Below are positions 1-6,888 of a stretch of 6,888 nt of DNA, piece after piece. Made by a program: the position numbers and the translations under genes. The DNA comes from an uncultured Aeromicrobium sp. (GTDB lineage: Bacteria > Actinomycetota > Actinomycetes > Propionibacteriales > Nocardioidaceae), in assembly GCF_946221465.1 (NCBI RefSeq), contig NZ_CAMJVP010000178.1:1-6888 (forward strand), read 5' to 3'. Positions within the stretch are counted from its first letter, which is position 1, and every line of letters begins with the position of its first letter. Below the pieces are notes generated by a model. That model was given only the letters and a program-made list of their open reading frames with translations, was not told the DNA's origin and made no database searches.

Positions 1-491
1 GCACCACCGCGATCTTCATCAACCAGTTGCGCGAGAAGATCGGCGTGATGTTCGGCTCGCCGGAGACCACCACCGGGGGGAAGGCTCTCAAGTTCTATGC
101 CTCCGTGCGCATGGACGTGCGCCGGATCGAGACCCTCAAGGACGGCACTGACATGGTCGGCAATCGCACCCGTGTCAAGGTCGTCAAGAACAAGCTCGCG
201 CCGCCCTTCAAGCAAGCTGAGTTCGACATCATGTACGGCCAGGGCATCAGTCGTGAGGGAAGCCTGATCGACCTTGGCGTTGAAGCAGGTTTCGTCCGTA
301 AGGCGGGCGCCTGGTACACCTACGAGGGCGACCAGCTCGGCCAGGGTAAGGAGAATGCTCGCAACTTCCTGCGTGACAATCCTGATCTGGCCAACGAGCT
401 TGAGAAGCGCATCAAGGAGAGTCTCGGCGTCGGTGCGCAGCTCGACGAGCCGGTTGCCGAAGACGGCGACCTCTCGGCCGCCGATTTCTGA
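1..491 (+). CDS. recA: RecA recombinase, C-terminal part (5' end outside window)
   Basis: RecA is the DNA strand-exchange ATPase that also triggers LexA self-cleavage in the SOS response. The reading frame is open from base 3 and gives 162 residues to the TGA at 489-491. It starts just before loop L2, at about residue 187 in E. coli numbering. The L2 DNA-binding segment GVMFGSPETTTGG is intact, with the Phe equivalent to E. coli F203. The RVKVVKNK motif carries the two lysines (K248 and K250 equivalents) that reach the neighbouring protomer's ATP. It is followed by the C-terminal domain (FKQAEFDIMYGQGIS, KAGAWYTYEGDQLGQGKENARNFL) and an acidic tail ending DLSAADF. No intein or frameshift is present in this part. 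The promoter, any SOS box and the Walker motifs lie upstream and cannot be judged. A TTG at 27 is an internal Leu codon, not a start. Confidence 0.98.
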   Translation, partial: TTAIFINQLREKIGVMFGSPETTTGGKALKFYASVRMDVRRIETLKDGTDMVGNRTRVKVVKNKLAPPFKQAEFDIMYGQGISREGSLIDLGVEAGFVRKAGAWYTYEGDQLGQGKENARNFLRDNPDLANELEKRIKESLGVGAQLDEPVAEDGDLSAADF

Positions 492-1006
492 TGGCGCCGC
501 GGACTGCTGCTGGTCTGTCCGGGCAGGCGCTCGAGGAGTTCGCTCGGACAGTCGCGCTCGACCGTCTCACCGACCGCGATCGCAGCCGTGCCGACCTCGC
601 GCAGGCGATGGCCAAGAGGGCCGTCCCCGCCGAGGTTGCGGCGGCGGTCCTGGATCGTCTCGAGGCCGTCGGTCTGGTCGATGACGAACGATTCGCGCGC
701 GCCTGGGTTCAGTCACGTCAGCGGGTCAAGGGCCTCGCGGCCCCCGTTCTGGCGTTGGAGCTGCGGCGTCAAGGCATCGACGACGAGCTCGCTCGCCGGG
801 TGCTGGACGAGGAGGCCGACGCCGACGCCGAGCGCGAGGCCGCCCACCGACTCGTGCAGCGCAGGCTCCGCAGCGTTCGCGGCCTCGACCCGTCGGTGCA
901 GGTGCGTCGACTCACCGGCATGCTCGCGCGCAAGGGATACGCCCCTCAAGTCGCCTTCGACGTCGTCCGCGCTGAACTCGAGGCCGATGTCGAGTTGGCG
1001 GACTGA
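491..1006 (+). CDS. recX: Regulatory protein RecX
   Basis: RecX binds RecA filaments and limits or modulates recombinase and coprotease activity in the cytoplasm. The 171-residue product has the usual family length. It is mostly helical, with three repeat-like segments. Residues 14-60 form the first. Residues 61-108 carry the hallmark GLVDDERFARAWVQSR and LELRRQGIDDELARRVLDE. Residues 112-165 end in the ARKGYAPQVAFDVV third repeat. The start ATG at 491-493 shares its A with the recA stop (TGATG), and no purine-rich Shine-Dalgarno is visible in the preceding 20 bases, so translation is probably coupled to recA termination. The position directly after recA supports the identity. A highly acidic linker (EEADADAERE, residues 107-116) separates repeats 2 and 3. 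I see no damage to the gene. Confidence 0.96.
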   Translation: MAPRTAAGLSGQALEEFARTVALDRLTDRDRSRADLAQAMAKRAVPAEVAAAVLDRLEAVGLVDDERFARAWVQSRQRVKGLAAPVLALELRRQGIDDELARRVLDEEADADAEREAAHRLVQRRLRSVRGLDPSVQVRRLTGMLARKGYAPQVAFDVVRAELEADVELAD

Positions 1007-1029
1007 ATCAGGCACTACGCTCCAGGGGC

Positions 1030-1491
1030 ATGAGCTCGACTCTCGGCCTGTACCGCCGCATCGCCCGGCTCCCCTGGGGCGACCGTATCTTTTCGCGTGT
1101 GTTCAGTCTCAAGGCGCCGTACTTTGCCACGGTGCGTCCGCACGTGACGGCGATGCGACCCCACTTCGCCGAGGTCACGATCGCCAAGCGTCGCCGGGTG
1201 CACAACCACATCGGGACGGTGCACGCGATCGCGGTGTGCAACGGCCTGGAAGCGGCGATGGGTTTGCTCGCCGAGGCGACAGTGCCCGCCGGCCACCGCT
1301 GGCTGCCCAAGGGCATGGAGGTCGAATATGTCGCGAAGGCCACCTCCGACCTCGTCTGCCGGGCCGAGACGACCCAGGCCGATTGGGGCCGTGCTCCTGA
1401 CGTTCCGGTGAAGGTCAGCGCCACGCGCGACGATGGAACCGTGGTCGTGCGCGGCGTGATCCGGCTGTGGGTCACGCCGCGCAGCGATTGA
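1030..1491 (+). CDS. DUF4442 hotdog-fold protein (putative thioesterase-like)
   Basis: This 153-residue protein resembles the DUF4442 family of single-domain hotdog-fold proteins, related to PaaI-type acyl-CoA thioesterases. No substrate is established for the family. Visible hallmarks are the basic amphipathic N-terminus (LYRRIARLPWGDRIFSR, residues 7-23), the central VHNHIGTVHAIAVCNGLEAA hotdog-helix region (57-76), the GHRWLPKGMEVEYVAKATSD strand segment (88-107), and a closing strand around VVVRGVIRLWV (138-148). There is no signal peptide or transmembrane segment. ATG 1030 is the first ATG or GTG after the in-frame stop at 973. AGGGG at 1024-1028 sits only one base from it, too close for an ideal ribosome site. 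The gene follows recX by 23 bases and is probably read from the same transcript. Acyl-thioester binding or hydrolysis is a fold-based inference only. Confidence 0.85.
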   Translation: MSSTLGLYRRIARLPWGDRIFSRVFSLKAPYFATVRPHVTAMRPHFAEVTIAKRRRVHNHIGTVHAIAVCNGLEAAMGLLAEATVPAGHRWLPKGMEVEYVAKATSDLVCRAETTQADWGRAPDVPVKVSATRDDGTVVVRGVIRLWVTPRSD

Positions 1492-1564
1492 GCCCCCTGC
1501 GCATGAGATGTTCTCGGTCCATGCGATGCAGACACCGATGGCCATGTCGCCTTCGCGCCAGGAC

Positions 1565-2314
1565 TCAGTGTGAGAGGATCTTGCCGAGGAAATCCTTGGC
1601 GCGATCGGTCTGCGGATGGGTGAAGAACTGCTCGGGCGTGTTCTCCTCGACGATGCGACCGTCGGACATGAACACCACCCGATCGGCCGCTGTACGGGCG
1701 AAGCCCATCTCGTGGGTGACGACGATCATCGTCATCCCGCCCTTGGCGAGATCGATCATGGTGTCCACGACCTCCTTGATCATCTCGGGATCGAGCGCCG
1801 AGGTGGGCTCGTCGAAGAGCATGACCTTCGGATCCATCGCCAGCGCGCGGGCGATGGCCACCCGCTGCTGTTGTCCGCCCGACAACTGGCCGGGGAGCTT
1901 GCCGGTCTGCGCCTCGACGCCGACGCGTGCGAGGAGCTCGCGGGCCCGTTTCTCCGCGTCGGCCTTCTTGACGCCGCGTACCTTGATCGGTCCGAGCGTC
2001 ACGTTCTCGAGGACTGTCTTGTGAGCGAAGAGATTGAAGGACTGGAAGACCATGCCGACGTCAGCACGCAGCTGAGCGAGCTGCTTGCCCTCCTCGGGGA
2101 TCTTCTTGCCGTCGACCTCGATGGTGCCCTCGTCGATCGTCTCCAGTCGGTTGATCGTCCGGCACAGTGTGGACTTGCCCGAACCGGACGGACCAATCAC
2201 CACGACGACCTCGCCGGGTGCCACGGTGAAGTCGATGTCCTGCAGGACGTGCAGATCGCCGAACCACTTCTGGACGCCGCGCATTGCCACCATGGGCGTC
2301 TTCGTGTTCGCCAT
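1565..2314 (-). CDS. gluA: Polar amino acid ABC transporter ATPase (GluA/GlnQ/HisP type)
   Basis: This is the cytoplasmic ATPase of an ABC importer for polar amino acids, closest by eye to Corynebacterium GluA (glutamate uptake). All motifs are intact in the 249-residue reading: aromatic A-loop W17, Walker A GPSGSGKST (41-49), Q-loop Q91 in MVFQSFNLF, signature LSGGQ (144-148), Walker B VMLFDE (164-169), D-loop SALD (172-175) and switch H201. The C-terminus DRAKDFLGKILSH matches the GluA family ending. The start is uncertain: ATG at 2314 (chosen) or the in-frame ATG at 2293, which gives about 242 residues, close to the family's usual length. Neither has a strong Shine-Dalgarno. The longer reading back to 2488 runs through the miaB promoter and is rejected. 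No binding-protein or permease gene is next to it. The gene faces the DUF4442 gene tail-to-tail and diverges from miaB. The substrate is inferred from family similarity. Confidence 0.93.
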   Translation of the reverse strand: MANTKTPMVAMRGVQKWFGDLHVLQDIDFTVAPGEVVVVIGPSGSGKSTLCRTINRLETIDEGTIEVDGKKIPEEGKQLAQLRADVGMVFQSFNLFAHKTVLENVTLGPIKVRGVKKADAEKRARELLARVGVEAQTGKLPGQLSGGQQQRVAIARALAMDPKVMLFDEPTSALDPEMIKEVVDTMIDLAKGGMTMIVVTHEMGFARTAADRVVFMSDGRIVEENTPEQFFTHPQTDRAKDFLGKILSH

Positions 2315-2415
2315 GAGTTCTAGCCAATCGGAAGCGGGGACGGAGCGCAACGCCGCCACAGCGTCGAGCTCGTACCGTGATCGAAACATCATCACCAGGC
2401 AGATTCCGGTGGAGC

Positions 2416-2439
2416 GGCCGACCCGTCTAGGCCGACCCG
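2416..2439 (+). repeat. 10-bp tandem direct repeat GGCCGACCCG, 14-bp period
   Basis: GGCCGACCCG occurs exactly at 2416-2425 and again at 2430-2439, separated by TCTA. The pair ends eight bases before the TATCCT box of miaB, so it covers the place where a -35 element would be. Two identical sites in direct orientation with 14-bp spacing could be an operator or activator site. The sequence is GC-rich, so chance is possible. Confidence 0.6.
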
Positions 2440-2447
2440 CGGCGGCG

Positions 2448-2453
2448 TATCCT
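2448..2453 (+). promoter_or_regulatory. Putative -10 element of miaB (TATCCT)
   Basis: TATCCT fits the actinobacterial TANNNT -10 pattern. Its usual +1, six to seven bases downstream, would be at about 2460, only two or three bases before ATG 2463, so the miaB transcript would be almost leaderless. This agrees with the lack of a Shine-Dalgarno before miaB. No recognisable -35 hexamer lies 16-18 bases upstream; that position is occupied by the direct repeat. Confidence 0.35.
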
Positions 2454-2462
2454 GAACGGGTT

Positions 2463-3947
2463 ATGGCGAAGACGTATGAAGTTCGCACGTACGGGTGTCA
2501 GATGAATGCTCACGACAGCGAGCGCCTGTCCGGTCTTCTGGAAACTGCCGGCTACGTGCCCGCGGAGCAGGGAACGACTCCCGATCTGGTCGTCTTCAAC
2601 ACCTGTGCGGTGCGCGAGAACGCCGACAACCGCTTGTACGGGAACCTCGGCCATGTCGCCAGCATCAAAGCGCAGCATCCCGGCATGCAGATCGCCGTCG
2701 GCGGCTGCCTGGCGCAGAAGGACAAGGACGCCATCACGCGGCGTGCGCCCTATGTCGACGTCGTCTTCGGGACACACAACGTCGGCTCGCTGCCGGTGCT
2801 GCTGGAGCGGGCCCGCATCGAGGCAGAGTCGCAGGTCGAGATCCTCGACGCACTCGAGGTCTTCCCGTCGACATTGCCGACCAAGCGGGACTCCGTCTTC
2901 GCAGCCTGGGTGTCGATCAGCGTCGGCTGCAACAACACCTGCACCTTCTGCATCGTGCCGAGCCTGCGCGGCAAGGAGAAGGACCGTCGCCCCGGCGACA
3001 TCCTCGCCGAGATCGAGGCCCTGGTCGCCGACGGCGTCGTCGAGGTGACCCTGCTCGGGCAGAACGTCAACAGTTACGGTGTCGAGTTCGGTGATCGGCA
3101 AGCCTTCTCCAAACTGCTGCGCGCCTGCGGCGAAATCGAGGGCCTGGAGCGGGTGCGTTTCACCAGTCCCCACCCGCGGGACTTCACCGACGACGTGATC
3201 GCCGCGATGGCCGAGACCCCCACGGTCATGCCGCAATTGCACATGCCGTTGCAGTCGGGATCCGATCGCATCCTCAAGGCGATGCGGCGTTCGTACCGGC
3301 GTGACAAGTACCTCGGCATCATCGAGCGCGTTCGCGCGGCCATGCCAGACGCGGCGATCACCACCGACATCATCGTGGGGTTTCCCGGCGAGACCGAGGA
3401 GGACTTCGAGCAGACTCTCGAGGTGGTCCGCGAGGCGCGGTTCAGCAGCGCGTTCACCTTCCAGTACTCGCGGCGCCCCGGCACTCCCGCCGCGGATCTT
3501 CCCGATCAGCTGCCCAAGGCCGTCGTGCAGGAGCGATATCAGCGCCTCGCCGCGCTGGTCGACGAGATCGCATGGGCGGAGAGCCGACGGCTCGAGGGCC
3601 AGCTCGTTGAGCTCCTGGTTGCCGACAAATCCCAGGCGGGCGGCCGCAAGGACGCGGCAACACAGCGGCTCAGCGGACGTGCTCGCGACAACCGTCTCGT
3701 GCACTTTGTGCCCGGTGACCACGCGGTCCGGCCCGGCGACATGGTGATCACCCGGGTCACCCACGCGGCGCCGCATCACCTCGTCGCCGACGATGCTCCG
3801 GTCGAAGTGCGGCGCACCCGTGCCGGGGATGCCTGGGAGGCTCGCCAGGGACGCACCGAGGTCAGGCCCGGGTCTGTGGGCCTGGGTATGCCGAGCTTCA
3901 AAGTTCCCGATCCGCTGCCGCCCGCGCCGTCCTGCTCGCTCTCCTGA
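2463..3947 (+). CDS. miaB: tRNA-2-methylthio-N6-dimethylallyladenosine synthase MiaB
   Basis: MiaB is a radical-SAM methylthiotransferase that converts i6A37 to ms2i6A37 in tRNAs reading UNN codons, using two [4Fe-4S] clusters. The 494-residue product has all three domains. The N-terminal UPF0004 domain carries cluster ligands C12 (YGCQMN), C48 (NTCAVREN) and C82 (VGGCLAQK). The radical-SAM core has the CxxxCxxC triad C156-C160-C163, followed by LLGQNVNSYG, TSPHPRD, HMPLQSGSD and DIIVGFPGETEEDF. A C-terminal TRAM RNA-binding domain spans roughly 375-442. About 50 residues follow TRAM, low-complexity and Pro-rich near the end (PDPLPPAPS). ATG 2463 is chosen because MAKTYEVRTYGCQMN matches the family N-terminus; the frame is open upstream, but that extension overlaps the divergent promoter. 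There is no clear Shine-Dalgarno. The usual actinobacterial follower miaA is absent directly downstream. Confidence 0.97.
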   Translation: MAKTYEVRTYGCQMNAHDSERLSGLLETAGYVPAEQGTTPDLVVFNTCAVRENADNRLYGNLGHVASIKAQHPGMQIAVGGCLAQKDKDAITRRAPYVDVVFGTHNVGSLPVLLERARIEAESQVEILDALEVFPSTLPTKRDSVFAAWVSISVGCNNTCTFCIVPSLRGKEKDRRPGDILAEIEALVADGVVEVTLLGQNVNSYGVEFGDRQAFSKLLRACGEIEGLERVRFTSPHPRDFTDDVIAAMAETPTVMPQLHMPLQSGSDRILKAMRRSYRRDKYLGIIERVRAAMPDAAITTDIIVGFPGETEEDFEQTLEVVREARFSSAFTFQYSRRPGTPAADLPDQLPKAVVQERYQRLAALVDEIAWAESRRLEGQLVELLVADKSQAGGRKDAATQRLSGRARDNRLVHFVPGDHAVRPGDMVITRVTHAAPHHLVADDAPVEVRRTRAGDAWEARQGRTEVRPGSVGLGMPSFKVPDPLPPAPSCSLS

Positions 3948-4054
3948 ACGGCCCTGCTCTGCCCCGACCACCCGTTGGCAGGCGGTGCGTGATCAACCTG
4001 TCAGACGGTGGCGGCTGACGAGACACCGCCCCGCGCGGTCGGGGGGCCGTGGGA

Positions 4055-4078
4055 TCTGCTGTAGACTAGGTCTGCTGT
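4055..4078 (+). repeat. 8-bp direct repeat TCTGCTGT flanking the gltB -10 box
   Basis: TCTGCTGT occurs exactly at 4055-4062 and 4071-4078, a 16-bp period. The TAGACT box lies between the copies, overlapping the last base of the first one, and the predicted transcription start falls inside the second. An overlapping small hairpin-like AGAC-TAG-GTCT lies at 4063-4073. Symmetry around a core promoter suggests a repressor site, but short repeats arise by chance. Confidence 0.45.
4062..4067 (+). promoter_or_regulatory. Putative -10 element of gltB (TAGACT)
   Basis: TAGACT matches the TANNNT -10 pattern common in actinobacteria and lies in the most AT-containing stretch of this intergenic region. 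The predicted start of transcription is about 4074, giving an 87-base leader before GTG 4161. The sequence 16-18 bases upstream (GC-rich, around GTCGGG) does not resemble a -35 hexamer, so the promoter may be activator-dependent or miscalled. Confidence 0.4.
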
Positions 4079-4153
4079 CCGTGGCCAACGTCGTCCCCGG
4101 TGCTCAGCGCCGAGTGCAGCGCATCTTCTTGCCCACTTTGACGACGTGAGGAC
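4077..4153 (+). promoter_or_regulatory. Inverted repeat that could sequester the gltB ribosome site
   Basis: ACGTCGTC at 4088-4095 is perfectly complementary to GACGACGT at 4140-4147. Outside it, GTCC at 4077-4080 can pair with GGAC at 4150-4153, across an asymmetric internal loop, which would bury part of the Shine-Dalgarno GAGGA (4148-4152). Inside the 44-base loop, GGTGC/GCGCC at 4099-4103/4107-4111 can form a small hairpin. The 5' arm lies in codons 3-5 of the possible upstream ORF and the 3' arm in its last codons, so a translating ribosome would open the helix. Pairing was judged by eye; folding energy was not computed. Confidence 0.4.
4081..4149 (+). CDS. Possible leader peptide (upstream ORF) of gltB
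   Basis: A 22-codon ORF starts at GTG 4081 and stops at TGA 4147-4149. The peptide begins MANVVPGAQ, has a Gln/Arg-rich middle (QRRVQR, residues 9-14) and ends FLPTLTT. The stop codon overlaps the gltB Shine-Dalgarno GAGGA (4148-4152) and also forms GTGA with an in-frame alternative gltB GTG at 4146, a typical arrangement for translational coupling. No Shine-Dalgarno precedes GTG 4081, and the predicted transcript start lies only about seven bases upstream. The frame stays open upstream into the miaB end, so open length alone proves nothing. I do not recognise the peptide. It may be a chance ORF. Confidence 0.3.
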   Translation: MANVVPGAQRRVQRIFLPTLTT

Positions 4154-4160
4154 GGCTCCT

Positions 4161-6888
<2,728 letters not shown>

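Larger units (their letters stand above)
2315..2462. promoter_or_regulatory. Divergent gluA / miaB intergenic promoter region
   Basis: These 148 bases separate two divergently transcribed genes and must hold both of their promoters unless either lies inside the other gene. The miaB side shows a -10-like box and a direct repeat (listed separately). On the gluA side I see no convincing promoter: the best AT-rich patch, reading TAGAACT on the - strand at about 2315-2321, lies too close to ATG 2314. An 8-bp palindrome CGAGCTCG lies at 2365-2372, near the middle, and could be chance in GC-rich DNA. Confidence 0.6.
3948..4160 (+). promoter_or_regulatory. miaB-gltB intergenic region and gltB leader
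   Basis: These 213 bases lie between miaB and gltB. The first half holds short imperfect GC hairpins: CTGCC/GGCAG at 3959-3963/3977-3981, GTCAG/CTGAC at 4000-4004/4015-4019, and ACCGC/GCGGT at 4025-4029/4035-4039. None has a following T-run, so there is no classical intrinsic terminator. The second half holds a -10-like TAGACT, a direct repeat, a short upstream ORF and an inverted repeat reaching the Shine-Dalgarno GAGGA at 4148-4152, each listed separately. Its size and content suggest gltB has its own promoter rather than relying on miaB read-through. Confidence 0.6.

Noticed and set aside
588..1400. 270-codon + strand open frame spanning recX and the DUF4442 gene
   Set aside because: It is out of frame with both recognised proteins, and its product is Arg/Ser/Pro-rich as expected of a shifted reading of GC-rich genes.
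1492..1564. Bidirectional terminator between the convergent DUF4442 and ATPase genes
   Set aside because: The best stem by eye is CGCATG/CATGCG (1500-1505 / 1520-1525) with a 14-base loop and no T-run on either strand. This is too weak to call, although termination must occur nearby.
2085..2462. N-terminal extension of MiaB to 620 residues
   Set aside because: The extra 126 residues are antisense to the ATPase gene and unlike any MiaB N-terminus. The family begins at about MAKTYEVRTYGCQMN.
2315..2488. N-terminal extension of the GluA-like ATPase to 307 residues
   Set aside because: The added residues have no counterpart in the family, overlap the start of divergent miaB, and cover the shared promoter region.
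2427..3971. 514-codon open frame on the - strand opposite miaB
   Set aside because: It is antisense to a complete, motif-rich miaB, and its translation is low-complexity and rich in His, Arg, Gly and Asp. This is the usual shadow of a high-GC gene.
3948..4045. Intrinsic terminator after miaB
   Set aside because: The short stems at 3959-3981, 4000-4019 and 4025-4039 have only five pairs each and no following T-run.

Overview
This 6.9 kb window comes from the chromosome of a high-GC Gram-positive bacterium (Actinomycetota). The evidence is the high GC content throughout, GTG and near-leaderless starts, a Corynebacterium GluA-like ABC ATPase, and the recA-recX-(gluA)-miaB neighbourhood that I recall as typical of actinobacteria. 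I cannot name a genus from the sequence alone. All genes look like ordinary intact core genes: no insertion sequence, prophage, CRISPR array, tRNA or rRNA is visible.

Layout: (1) 1-491, the 3' third of recA, followed with a one-base overlap by recX (491-1006), the RecA modulator. After 23 bases comes a small DUF4442 hotdog-fold protein (1030-1491), all on the + strand and probably co-transcribed. (2) 1565-2314 on the - strand, a complete polar amino acid (glutamate-type) ABC transporter ATPase, convergent with the DUF4442 gene. No substrate-binding or permease genes accompany it. (3) 2315-2462, a divergent promoter region with an exact 10-bp tandem direct repeat just upstream of a -10-like hexamer. 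(4) 2463-3947 +, miaB, the tRNA methylthiotransferase. (5) 3948-4160, a 213-base leader/promoter region containing a -10-like box, an 8-bp direct repeat, a possible 22-codon upstream ORF and an 8-bp inverted repeat abutting the Shine-Dalgarno site of the next gene. (6) 4161-6888 +, the 5' 60% or so of gltB, the glutamate synthase large subunit, which runs off the window end.

Functions fall into three groups: DNA repair (recA/recX), tRNA modification (miaB) and glutamate/nitrogen metabolism (the GluA-like ATPase and gltB). The most notable points are noncoding: the structured gltB leader with a putative leader peptide, and the repeat-bearing gluA/miaB divergent promoter. The third is the lone gluA at a locus where relatives, as I remember it, carry a whole gluABCD operon. 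No clearly new multi-gene system is visible, and these regulatory readings are inferences from sequence.
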